From Verrucomicrobiota bacterium (lineage in GTDB: Bacteria; Verrucomicrobiota; Verrucomicrobiia; Limisphaerales; UBA11358): a stretch of 12,420 bases of DNA. Positions 1 to 7,555 of this stretch are shown here, piece after piece; within the stretch, counting starts at the first letter, position 1, and every line of letters starts with the position of its first letter. Position numbers and translations under genes: made by a program. The stretch is taken from contig JAMFSG010000081.1 in NCBI GenBank assembly GCA_026225155.1, forward strand, positions 1 through 12,420. The letters are read 5' to 3'. Below the pieces are notes generated by a model. The model ran no database searches and had not been told where the DNA came from. It saw only the letters and a list, made by a program, of their open reading frames with translations.

Positions 1-191
1 AAAAAGCGCAGGAACTGCTCGTCAATACCGCCAAGTCCGTCAAAGAAATCGCCGATATCCTTGGGTTTGAATCCGCTTCCCACCTGTCCAAACAATTCAA
101 GCAACGGATGGGAATTTCGCCCAATGATTGGCGGATGAAATTTTCCAGACAGCGGGAAAAAACAAATCCGCCGGCGGCCATCAATCTTTAA
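1..191 (+). CDS. AraC-family transcriptional regulator, C-terminal end (partial)
   Basis: The reading frame is open from the window edge (first full codon at position 3) to a TAA at 189-191, leaving about 62 C-terminal residues. The text shows the second helix-turn-helix of an AraC/XylS DNA-binding domain: SVKEIADILGFES is the first part of the HTH, SHLSKQFKQRMGISPNDWR is the recognition helix followed by the typical family end (F-K-x-x-x-G-x-S-P-x-x-W/Y-R). A short basic tail ending in PPAAINL follows. Proteins of this family bind promoter DNA, usually as regulators of sugar or stress genes. The sensor domain lies outside the window, so the ligand cannot be inferred. It converges on hrpA with only 11 bp between the two stop codons, and no terminator hairpin is visible in that gap. 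Confidence 0.85.
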   Translation, partial: KAQELLVNTAKSVKEIADILGFESASHLSKQFKQRMGISPNDWRMKFSRQREKTNPPAAINL

Positions 192-202
192 GCGGAGGGA
201 AA

Positions 203-3200
203 TTATCCGCCCAATTCTCCTTTGACCAAAACAAAGGCTTGCTCAAGCCGTTGAGGTGAAACCGGAATGGCCGTGCCAAGTTCCTGCGCAAAAAGAGAGA
301 CTTTGAATTCTTCGACCATCCAATGAAAATCCTCCAACCGTCGTTGCGCTGTGACCGATTTTGGCGGATTCACTTTAAATTTTTGCAATGCAGCCAAGTA
401 AGGCGCAAGTTGCTGGGCGCGGTCCTTATCTTTCGCCGGATTCAATTTTGCCCGCTCCATACGCGTGGACAACGCCTTCAAATAACGCGGAAGATGCGCG
501 AGCTGGGCAAAAGAAATTGAAGCCAGAAAGTTTTCGGGCAGCAACGCGGCCAGTTCTTCCGCCCAGACATTCGCCGGTTTTACCACGCCTTTCGCGGCTG
601 CGATGTTCAATTGGCTCAGATCAAAAATCCTTTGCGGCTTGGCGGCGGGCAAAATGGTCGCCGCTCCGCAACGCTTCTGGATTTCCTGCCGCTGTTTCAA
701 GATGACGCCAACGCGGTCAACCAATTGCGCCGCCAAGCCGGAAATTTGCCCGCGGGTCTTTTCGACGGCGTTGCGAAAATTCAGTTCCGCCAATGCAGGG
801 AAAACTTCCGTCGGCAAAATGTGGCGCTTCAAATTTTCAAACGCAGTTGCCTGCAATTCTTCCGGCGAACCCAGATCAGCGGCGAGCGCATGGATGCGCG
901 CGAGGTCGCGCAAATCTTTTTGCAGCCACGCGAAATCTTTTTGCAACGCGAGTTCCACCAATTTTTGAATGCCACCGAGCGTCGCGATGCGCGCCAGCTC
1001 CGCGCTGCGGAACAATTGTAGGTTCACGACATTGTCATCGGCCTGCAAACCGGGCCACGCATAAACCGGCACGGATTCTTTTTCACTCACGGTAATTCGT
1101 TCCGGCAAATCGCCGAATGTCCACGCGGTCAAACCAAATTGTTCCCATTGTTGCGCAACGCGGGTCCATGCCGAATTATCCGGCGCCGGTTTGATTTTCG
1201 TCTGCTCCAATTTTTGGCGGAGCTGACCAAGATCACGACTGCTGCCAAGTGATTTTTGGTCGTGGCCGATGACTTCAATGCGCGGCCGAAAATGCGCGGG
1301 AACGGCATCGGTCGCCAGCGCGTCTGCGGAAATCTCGACGCCAAAACGTAGGCGAATAAAATTTGCCAAATCGTGTGACAATGAATCGCCGGTCGGTTGG
1401 AAGTCGCGCAAGATTTCTTCGACCTTCGGCGGAAATGGCATCAATTCGCGCCGCAAACTTTTTGGCAATGAGCGCAGCAGCTCATTGACAAAACCTTCGC
1501 GTAATCCGGGAATCGCCCATTCAACGCTCGCCTGCGAAACAGTTTGCGCAAGACTGAAACCGAGTTTCACCGTCACGCCATCTTGTTCTTCGCCAGGCGT
1601 GTAAGCATAAGTCAACGCAACCGGTTGACCGCCAAGCGGCACAGCGTCCGGAAATGCTTCGGCGTTGAAACTCAATTCCTTTTCGCCGATCAAATCAGAT
1701 TCCTTCGCGCACAAAAAATCCGGTCCGCCGCAATCGCGGATGAGCCGGTTCAATTCGTGGACGGATGAAACCTTCGGCAACCGTTTCGCATAAAAATCAA
1801 AAAGTGATTGATCGAGATTCGCGAGGTCATGGCGGCGAACGCGCGTCTGCCACGTTTCAATTTTTTGACGCACTTGCCGATTATGTTCGAGAAAAGAATA
1901 CTGCGGCGGCAGCGGTGGTTTTCCGGCGGAACGGAAAACGCGCGTCTCGTCATCATCATTCTCGTCGTCCGTTTGTTTTCGACGCGTCGGCAACAAGTCA
2001 TCTTCAACCAGCGCGGAGCGAATAAAAATTTTCGTCGCTTCCGCCGGATTGATATTACCGTAAGCGACTTTGGTTTTGCTAACTTCTAGTCCGTAAAGCG
2101 TTGTGCGCTCTTCAACTAAAACATTTCCCGCCGCGCCGCTCCAATGCGGATTTTGGTGCGTCGTTTTGCAAAGATGCGGCGCGAGCTGAACGATCCACAG
2201 CGGATCAATGCCCGCGACCGTGCGGGCAAAAAGCTGCGACGTCTCGACAATTTCACCGGCCATTAACCACTGCGGTTGTTGCGTAGAAACTGGTTTTGCC
2301 GCTGGTTGATTTTTTGTCGGCGCGATTGGTTTTACTGATCGTTCATTGCGATCAAATAATGCCGATCCGGGAAACACCGCGACCTGACGGTTGCCGACGC
2401 CTTGATACAGATTACGTTCTTTGCGCAACGCGATGTGACCTAGCAAGCCGGTGAGAATCGAGCGATGAATCGCGGCGTAATCGGCGTTGCTCTCGTTCAA
2501 TTTGAAGCGACCCAAATCTTCCAGCGCGCCGTGCAATTGCGCGTGCAAATCCTGCCACTCGCGCATCCGCAAATAAGAGAGAAAATTCGCCTTGCAAAAT
2601 TTCCGCCGCTGGCCTTGCGAGCGCAGTTTCTCCCATTGATCATGCACTGCGTCCCAAATTTTTAGCAGCGAAAGAAAATCAGATTTCGGATCGGTGAATC
2701 TTTTATGCGCAGCAGCAGCGGCTTCTTTTTTGTCGAGCGGACGTTCGCGCGGATCTTGAATACTCAACCCGGCGGCGATAATTAAAAGTTCGCGTCCGGC
2801 GTGTTCGTGCTGCGATTGCAACAACATCCGACCAAGCGTCGGGTCAATCGGCAGCCGCGAAAGATCGTGGCCGAGTTGCGTGAGTTCGCGCGCGTCGTCG
2901 AGCGCGCCAAGTTCTTGCAACAACAAATAACCGCCTTGAATCGCGGATGGCGGCGGCGGATTTACAAACGGAAATGTTTCGATGTCGCCGAGGCGATATG
3001 CCTTCATGCGCAAAATGACTTCAGCGAGATTCGCGCGCTGAATTTCTGGCTGCGTGTAAGGCGGACGTTCGTTGAAATCTTCTTCGGAATAAAGCCGGAT
3101 GCACACGCCGTCTTGCACGCGACCGCTGCGGCCTTTGCGTTGGTTCGCACTGCTTTGCGAAATCGGTTCGACCGGCAAACGCTTCGTGCGCGTGCGCGGA

Positions 3201-4324
3201 TTGTAACGGCTGATGCGCGCGAGGCCGGAATCAATGACGTAACGGATGCCGGGAATCGTCAGCGACGTTTCCGCGATGTTCGTGGCGACGACAATTTTCC
3301 GCCGGTTCAATGGCGCAAAAACGCGTTGCTGATCCGCCGCGTTCAACAAACCGAACAACGGAATGATTTCCGCCTCGCGCCCGAAACGACCTTCGAGCAG
3401 ATCGCTCGTCTCGCGGATGTCGCGTTCGCCCGGCATGAAAATCAAGATGTCGCCGTTGCCCGGTTCGCACAGCGCGGTTTCTGCCGCACGCACGGCGGCG
3501 TCCACATAAGTGAAATCGCCGCGCTCTTCGGAATCTTCATCGAACGGCGCGTAAATTACTTCCACCGGAAATAATCGCCCGGAAACTTCGATGATCGGCG
3601 CGTCGTTGAACGCTTTGGAAAAAGTCTGCGTATCAATCGTCGCCGAAGTGATGATGAGTTTCAGGTCGTTGCGTTTCGCGAGCAAACCCTTGAGATAACC
3701 GAGCAGAAAATCAATGTTCAGACTGCGTTCATGCGCTTCGTCAATGATGATGCAATTGTATTCGGACAACATCGGATCGCCCTGCGTTTCGGCGAGCAAA
3801 ATGCCGTCGGTCATCAATTTGATATAAGTGCGCTCGCTGCTGCGATCATCGAAACGGATCGTGCAACCGACTTCGCGGCCCCAGTTCACATTCAACTCTT
3901 CCGCGATGCGGCGCGAGATGGAAAGCGCGGCGACGCGACGCGGCTGGGTGCAACCGATTTTCGCCTCGATGCCCAAACCGGCTTCGAGACACATCTTGGG
4001 AATTTGCGTCGTCTTGCCCGAACCGGTTTCGCCTGCGATGACGACGACTTGATTCGCGTGAATGGCGGCGACGATGTCGTCCTTGCGCGCGGTGATCGGC
4101 AAGTCGCGCGGATAATTTATTTTTGGCAACTGCAACCGCCGTTCCTCGCGCAACGCGACCGACGCGCGAACTTGCGTCAACAGGCGATTCAAAACGGCGT
4201 CATGCGTTTGCGGATGAAGTTTGTCGCGCAAAAGCCGGACCATCTTGCCGCCGAGCCGCACCCAATCGGGCAACATGGCCTGGGGCAGGAGCTGTCGGAT
4301 TTCTTCAACGCGCGGATCAATCAT
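203..4324 (-). CDS. hrpA: ATP-dependent RNA helicase HrpA (DEAH box)
   Basis: A cytoplasmic DEAH-box 3'-5' RNA helicase of 1373 residues from the chosen ATG; E. coli HrpA is about 1300. Visible motifs, numbered from that ATG: Walker A GETGSGKT (98-105), DEAH (195-198), motif III SAT (227-229), FMPGERDI in the second RecA domain, ATNIAETSLTIPGI (motif V region) and motif VI QRKGRSGR (395-402). The HA2 region (about 440-560) and an OB-fold region follow. The large C-terminal part (about 760-1370) fits the DUF3418 domain that marks HrpA rather than HrpB. Two low-complexity linkers are present: an Ala/Pro/Lys/Gln stretch near 667-685 and an acidic stretch near 786-797. In E. coli, HrpA has been linked to mRNA processing and rescue of stalled ribosomes. 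The frame is open upstream to a GTG at 4402, but that codon lies in the tRNA terminator hairpin, and a candidate promoter sits at 4338-4366. The ATG at 4324 is therefore preferred. An ATG at 4351 would start inside that promoter. Confidence 0.93.
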   Translation of the reverse strand: MIDPRVEEIRQLLPQAMLPDWVRLGGKMVRLLRDKLHPQTHDAVLNRLLTQVRASVALREERRLQLPKINYPRDLPITARKDDIVAAIHANQVVVIAGETGSGKTTQIPKMCLEAGLGIEAKIGCTQPRRVAALSISRRIAEELNVNWGREVGCTIRFDDRSSERTYIKLMTDGILLAETQGDPMLSEYNCIIIDEAHERSLNIDFLLGYLKGLLAKRNDLKLIITSATIDTQTFSKAFNDAPIIEVSGRLFPVEVIYAPFDEDSEERGDFTYVDAAVRAAETALCEPGNGDILIFMPGERDIRETSDLLEGRFGREAEIIPLFGLLNAADQQRVFAPLNRRKIVVATNIAETSLTIPGIRYVIDSGLARISRYNPRTRTKRLPVEPISQSSANQRKGRSGRVQDGVCIRLYSEEDFNERPPYTQPEIQRANLAEVILRMKAYRLGDIETFPFVNPPPPSAIQGGYLLLQELGALDDARELTQLGHDLSRLPIDPTLGRMLLQSQHEHAGRELLIIAAGLSIQDPRERPLDKKEAAAAAHKRFTDPKSDFLSLLKIWDAVHDQWEKLRSQGQRRKFCKANFLSYLRMREWQDLHAQLHGALEDLGRFKLNESNADYAAIHRSILTGLLGHIALRKERNLYQGVGNRQVAVFPGSALFDRNERSVKPIAPTKNQPAAKPVSTQQPQWLMAGEIVETSQLFARTVAGIDPLWIVQLAPHLCKTTHQNPHWSGAAGNVLVEERTTLYGLEVSKTKVAYGNINPAEATKIFIRSALVEDDLLPTRRKQTDDENDDDETRVFRSAGKPPLPPQYSFLEHNRQVRQKIETWQTRVRRHDLANLDQSLFDFYAKRLPKVSSVHELNRLIRDCGGPDFLCAKESDLIGEKELSFNAEAFPDAVPLGGQPVALTYAYTPGEEQDGVTVKLGFSLAQTVSQASVEWAIPGLREGFVNELLRSLPKSLRRELMPFPPKVEEILRDFQPTGDSLSHDLANFIRLRFGVEISADALATDAVPAHFRPRIEVIGHDQKSLGSSRDLGQLRQKLEQTKIKPAPDNSAWTRVAQQWEQFGLTAWTFGDLPERITVSEKESVPVYAWPGLQADDNVVNLQLFRSAELARIATLGGIQKLVELALQKDFAWLQKDLRDLARIHALAADLGSPEELQATAFENLKRHILPTEVFPALAELNFRNAVEKTRGQISGLAAQLVDRVGVILKQRQEIQKRCGAATILPAAKPQRIFDLSQLNIAAAKGVVKPANVWAEELAALLPENFLASISFAQLAHLPRYLKALSTRMERAKLNPAKDKDRAQQLAPYLAALQKFKVNPPKSVTAQRRLEDFHWMVEEFKVSLFAQELGTAIPVSPQRLEQAFVLVKGELGG

Positions 4325-4337
4325 ACCGGAGCCGCGC

Positions 4338-4366
4338 AGTGTAGCGGACATCCGGAAACGTGCAAA
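4338..4366 (-). promoter_or_regulatory. Candidate hrpA promoter
   Basis: On the minus strand a -35-like TTTGCA (4361-4366) and a -10-like TACACT (4338-4343) are separated by exactly 17 bp, each matching the sigma-70 consensus at 4 of 6 positions. It lies between the tRNA terminator and the preferred hrpA ATG. Transcription would begin around 4331, giving a leader of only about 7 nt, so the mRNA would be nearly leaderless. This rests on pattern matching only. Confidence 0.45.
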
Positions 4367-4390
4367 TGCTGTTGGCAGGGGAAATCCAAA

Positions 4391-4419
4391 TAAAAAAGCC
4401 ACGAACGTAAATTCGTGGC
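4391..4419 (-). terminator. Intrinsic terminator of the tRNA-fMet gene
   Basis: A perfect 8-bp stem (4398-4405 with 4412-4419, GCCACGAA against TTCGTGGC) has a 6-nt loop. On the minus strand it is followed directly by six Ts (4392-4397). It starts 9 bp after the tRNA CCA end, which is the classical form of a Rho-independent terminator. It separates the tRNA transcript from hrpA downstream and argues against any hrpA start at 4402. Confidence 0.88.
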
Positions 4420-4427
4420 CGGAAAAT

Positions 4428-4504
<77 letters not shown>

Positions 4505-4517
4505 ATCAAGGTTGGTC

Positions 4518-4546
4518 AATATGCCTGCCTTATTTACGCAGGGCAA
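4518..4546 (-). promoter_or_regulatory. Candidate tRNA-fMet promoter
   Basis: On the minus strand TTGCCC (4541-4546) and CATATT (4518-4523) are 17 bp apart, each with 4 of 6 consensus matches. The -10 box ends 13 bp before the tRNA 5' end, leaving room for a short 5' leader removed by RNase P. The site fits in the 48-bp gap between the DUF218 stop codon and the tRNA. Confidence 0.4.
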
Positions 4547-4552
4547 GTTATT

Positions 4553-5137
4553 TCAAAAAGGATTTACGCCATATCGAATCCAGTAGCCGGGCAATTTCAA
4601 AAATTCCAGTCGCATTCGCTTGTTGATGCCGAGTTTTTTCCATTCGTCAGTGGCGTAGGCGAAATACGATGGGCGCGAATAAAATTCAATTTCCGGCGCG
4701 TAATGCGCGAAGGTTTTTAATGCGCGGCGCGAGTGATACCACGACGTGACCAAAATTCCGCTGCGGATTTTTTCTGCGCGCAACAATTTGATGGTGAACT
4801 TTGCATTCTCCTGTGTCGTCGTGGATTTATTTTCGATTTCGATCACACTTGCCGGAACGCCATTGGCAATCAAAAGCTCGCGGTTAATTTCGTCGTCGCC
4901 TTCACCGGTGATGATGATGCGTGGCGCGGCGTGTTGTTTAAAAAGTTCCGCCGCGCGCAATGGGCGTTCATGCGAGCCGCCGCCGAGAATGACAATCACG
5001 TCGGCGGAAATATTTTTGCCGCTGTCCACGCAGATGAATTTCTCCGGATTGTAATAAGCGAGAACGGCAATCGCCATCATCACTAAGATGAAAACGATTG
5101 CCGCTTTGAAAATCTTTTTGATCAACCACCCAAACAC
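4553..5137 (-). CDS. DUF218 / YdcF-SanA-like membrane-anchored protein
   Basis: A 194-residue protein with a basic N-terminus (GWLIKKIFK) and one hydrophobic segment at about residues 11-29, then a DUF218 domain that should face the periplasm. Family features visible are the strand ADVIVILGGG (45-54), IIITGEG (74-80), the conserved block STTTQENA (105-112), and SWYHSRRA (132-139) with its conserved His and Arg. Family members such as E. coli SanA, YdcF and ElyC are tied to envelope integrity or undecaprenyl-phosphate handling, but biochemical functions are poorly settled and none can be assigned here. The start is GTG (5135-5137), only 3 bp after the fucI stop, which implies co-transcription and probably translational coupling. 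No clear Shine-Dalgarno sequence is visible in the end of fucI. Met20 and Met21 lie inside the membrane helix and are unlikely starts. Confidence 0.85.
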   Translation of the reverse strand: MFGWLIKKIFKAAIVFILVMMAIAVLAYYNPEKFICVDSGKNISADVIVILGGGSHERPLRAAELFKQHAAPRIIITGEGDDEINRELLIANGVPASVIEIENKSTTTQENAKFTIKLLRAEKIRSGILVTSWYHSRRALKTFAHYAPEIEFYSRPSYFAYATDEWKKLGINKRMRLEFLKLPGYWIRYGVNPF

Positions 5138-5140
5138 GGT

Positions 5141-6931
5141 TCAAGCGTAAAGCGCGCCGAAATTCTTGCAAGCGCGATAATCCGCGCCTTCCAAATCTGC
5201 CGTGCCAAACGCCGCCCACGCGCTCGGACGGAAAACTTTTTCCGCCAACACATTGTGCATATAGACCGGAATGCGCAGCAGCGACGCGAGTGAAATCAAG
5301 TCCGCGCCGATGTGGCCATAGGAAATCGCGCCGTGATTTGCGCCCCAATTATTCATCACCGTATAAACATCGCGGAACGCGCCCTGCCCCGTCAAATTTG
5401 GAGCGAACCAAGTGGTCGGCCACGTCGGATTCGTGCGTTGATCCAAAATGTCGTGGACATTTTCCGGCAAATCCACCGTGTAGCCTTCGGCGATTTGCAG
5501 CGCAGGTCCGAGACCTTTGACGAGATTCAAGCGACACATCGTCACGGGCATTCCGCCGCGCGTGAGAAAACGCGTGGACCAGCCGCCGCCCGGAAAATAT
5601 TCCGTGATGCTCGGATGCCATGTCGTCGCGCCGAGACATTTTTTCGCCTCGTCCTTGGAGATTTCCCAGAACGGTTTCAGCGCAGGCTGGCCGTCAATTT
5701 CTTGCTGGCCGGTGCCGTCCAAAGTTGCCGGACCGGAATTGATGAGATGCAAAATTCCGTTTTGCGCGAGGCCGTCGAGCGTGTGACCCGAAACGCGTTT
5801 CACGGCTTCGGGACTCCAATAGGTGCGCACGTCCGCAAAAATCTGCGCGGTGTTCGTGAGCAGATGACCGAACAGCATCGAAGCGCCGTTGAGACAATCG
5901 TTTTCCGTCGCGACAATATACGGCGCGCGAATGCCGTTCCAATCGAACGACGTGTTCAAGATCGCTTCGAGAAAATCGCCGTTCGGTTGGTAATCTGTCC
6001 ATTGGCGCTGGCCTTGAAAACCGGACGCGATGGCGTAGTGTCCGTGTGCTTCCTCGCCAAAACCCATTTCGGCGAGCTTCGGATTGCCGACCATCAAGTC
6101 GCGCGCAATCAGCGACATCTTGATGGACTTTTCCCATTCGCTGTTGAGTTGTTTGCGCGAGCGTTTGGTTTTCGGCGAATTGTAATCTTTGCCTTCAGGA
6201 CAATTTTCTTTCACCCACGCGAGTGCTTTTTTGTATTCGGCTTGGTCAAAAATCCCTTTGTCTATGCGGCGCAGAAATTCAGTCATGTCAATCGTCTCGA
6301 CGCGCATTCCCAAATAATCCTCGAAGAACGGCTGATCCACGATTGAACCGGCGATGCCCATCGAAACGCCGCCCATGCCGAGATACGATTTGCCGCGCAG
6401 CAACGCGACCGCGAGACCGGCGCGCGCGAAGCGTAGAATTTTTTCCTGCACGTCGGCGGGAATGGATTTGTCGCGGCCATCCTGCACGTCGTGTCCGTAA
6501 ATGCTGAACGCCGGAATGCCTTTTTGGGTGTGACCCGCAAGCACAGCCGCGAGATAAACCGCGCCAGGACGCTCGGTGCCGTTAAAACCCCAGACGGCTT
6601 TGGGAATCGTCGGGTTCATGTCCATCGTCTCGCTGCCGTAGCACCAGCGCGGCGTGACGGTGAGCGAGACGCCGACATTTTCGCGCGCAAATTTTTCTGC
6701 GCACGCCGAAGCTTCTGCCACACCGCCGATGCAAGTATCGGCAATGACGCATTCGACCTGTTTGCCGTTCGGATAACGCAAGGTGGACGAAATCAATTTC
6801 GCGGCGGCTTTCGCCATGTCCAGCGTCTGTTTTTCGAGCGACTCGCGCACGCCGCCGAGCCGTCCGTCAATCGTCGGACGAATGCCGATTTTCGGAAGCG
6901 AACCGTTGAATACGGAAAGTTTTATGCTCAT
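5141..6931 (-). CDS. fucI: L-fucose isomerase
   Basis: A cytoplasmic Mn-dependent aldose-ketose isomerase that converts L-fucose to L-fuculose (family members also act on D-arabinose), the first step of fucose breakdown. It has 596 residues against 591 for E. coli FucI and aligns along its full length. The N-terminus carries KIGIRPTIDGR and GVRESLE, followed by ADTCIGG and RWCYGSETMDM. Metal ligands are present: Glu343 in VATENDCLNG, Asp367 in FADVRTYW, and the histidine of NNWGANHG (about 533), matching E. coli Glu337, Asp361 and His528. The ATG at 6931 opens the conserved N-terminus; no strong Shine-Dalgarno sequence precedes it. It is followed after 3 bp by the DUF218 gene. No fuculokinase, aldolase or fucose permease is visible here, so the rest of the pathway must lie elsewhere. 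Confidence 0.95.
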   Translation of the reverse strand: MSIKLSVFNGSLPKIGIRPTIDGRLGGVRESLEKQTLDMAKAAAKLISSTLRYPNGKQVECVIADTCIGGVAEASACAEKFARENVGVSLTVTPRWCYGSETMDMNPTIPKAVWGFNGTERPGAVYLAAVLAGHTQKGIPAFSIYGHDVQDGRDKSIPADVQEKILRFARAGLAVALLRGKSYLGMGGVSMGIAGSIVDQPFFEDYLGMRVETIDMTEFLRRIDKGIFDQAEYKKALAWVKENCPEGKDYNSPKTKRSRKQLNSEWEKSIKMSLIARDLMVGNPKLAEMGFGEEAHGHYAIASGFQGQRQWTDYQPNGDFLEAILNTSFDWNGIRAPYIVATENDCLNGASMLFGHLLTNTAQIFADVRTYWSPEAVKRVSGHTLDGLAQNGILHLINSGPATLDGTGQQEIDGQPALKPFWEISKDEAKKCLGATTWHPSITEYFPGGGWSTRFLTRGGMPVTMCRLNLVKGLGPALQIAEGYTVDLPENVHDILDQRTNPTWPTTWFAPNLTGQGAFRDVYTVMNNWGANHGAISYGHIGADLISLASLLRIPVYMHNVLAEKVFRPSAWAAFGTADLEGADYRACKNFGALYA

Positions 6932-7004
6932 CGTAAAATGGAATTAAATCAGATTTTATTTTATCGGTGTGCCAGCAGCTTAAATTTTCAGCCGGCCAAA
7001 AAGC

Positions 7005-7022
7005 AAGTTTCTTATGAAACTT
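7005..7022 (-). terminator. Possible weak terminator after yjbQ
   Basis: A perfect 7-bp stem (7005-7011 with 7016-7022, AAGTTTC/GAAACTT) with a 4-nt loop is followed on the minus strand by GC and five Ts. It lies 18 bp past the yjbQ stop codon. The stem is rich in A-T pairs, so termination may be inefficient. If it works, fucI needs its own promoter within about 75 bp; I found no clear one. Confidence 0.4.
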
Positions 7023-7027
7023 AATAA

Positions 7028-7039
7028 ACTTAATTAAGT
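7028..7039. repeat. 12-bp perfect palindrome (possible operator)
   Basis: ACTTAATTAAGT is a perfect 12-bp palindrome placed directly after the yjbQ stop, beside the hairpin at 7005-7022 and about 100 bp upstream of the fucI start. Its AT-rich symmetric form suits a dimeric regulator site, but short AT-rich palindromes also arise by chance in this AT-rich gap. Confidence 0.25.
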
Positions 7040-7040
7040 C

Positions 7041-7460
7041 TCATTCACCGATGAAATGCACGGCCACGCGGCGCGAATGCGGATGCGTGCGATGTTCCCA
7101 TAAATAAATGCCCTGCCACGTTCCGAGCGCGAGTTCGCCGGCGTGAACGGGCATGGAAAGATTCACCGCCGTCAACGCCGTGCGGATGTGCGCCGGCATA
7201 TCATCGCCACCTTCAGCGGTGTGAATAAACAACGGATCGCCATCGCGCACGAGTCGCGCAAAAAAAGCGTCCAGATCGCGGCGCACATCAGGATCGGCAT
7301 TTTCTTGGATCAATAGCGACGCCGAAGTATGACGCAGGTGCAACGTGAGCAAGCCATCGCGAAATTTATTGGCGGCAATCCATTTTTCAACTTCGCGCGT
7401 AAAATCCGTCAATCCGCGGCCGCGCGTCGCGATGACAATTTCGTGAAAAGCCTGACGCAT
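7041..7460 (-). CDS. yjbQ: YjbQ / UPF0047 family protein
   Basis: A 139-residue cytoplasmic protein of the UPF0047 family (TIGR00149). Family members, including E. coli YjbQ, are annotated as secondary thiamine-phosphate synthases because they show weak activity of that kind; the true physiological role is uncertain. Conserved blocks are HLRHTSASLLIQENAD (41-56), EGGDDMPAHIR (83-93), and LGTWQGIYLWEHR (112-124), with the His/Glu/Asp residues that form the putative active site. Length is normal. The ATG at 7460 opens the family's usual N-terminus. The frame is open upstream to a TTG at 7499, but those 13 extra residues would be encoded by the inverted-repeat arm at 7473-7498, so the shorter start is preferred. 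It reads in the same direction as the TPR gene upstream and fucI downstream. Confidence 0.9.
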   Translation of the reverse strand: MRQAFHEIVIATRGRGLTDFTREVEKWIAANKFRDGLLTLHLRHTSASLLIQENADPDVRRDLDAFFARLVRDGDPLFIHTAEGGDDMPAHIRTALTAVNLSMPVHAGELALGTWQGIYLWEHRTHPHSRRVAVHFIGE

Positions 7461-7472
7461 AAAAAATAACCT

Positions 7473-7548
7473 GGTGGGCCGAGACTCCGGCGAGCCCAAA
7501 TTTTAAACAGCAAAAATGAAGTCAGGGTTCGACGGAGTCTCCCCCGCC
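7473..7548. repeat. Imperfect inverted repeat (about 25-bp arms) between TPR gene and yjbQ
   Basis: The arms at 7473-7498 and 7524-7548 are near-perfect inverted copies. Each carries the core GAGACTCCG or its complement and can pair over about 25 bp with a few mismatches and one bulge, around a 25-nt A/T-rich loop. On the minus strand it begins 7 bp after the TPR gene stop. It is followed by TTATTTTTT directly before the yjbQ ATG, so it resembles a large terminator or a REP/MITE-like intergenic element. Size and loop resemble the element at 10859-10929. Confidence 0.8.
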
Positions 7549-7555
7549 ATTGGAA

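Noticed and set aside
2801..4393. Plus-strand open frames of 257 and 220 codons opposite hrpA
   Set aside because: Both are antisense to the conserved helicase motifs and have Arg-rich compositions with no family resemblance. They are shadow frames.
5312..6346. A 344-codon open frame on the plus strand opposite fucI
   Set aside because: It lies wholly antisense to a well-conserved fucI, its product is rich in Arg, His and Phe without any recognisable domain, and it is explained by codon bias of the minus-strand gene.
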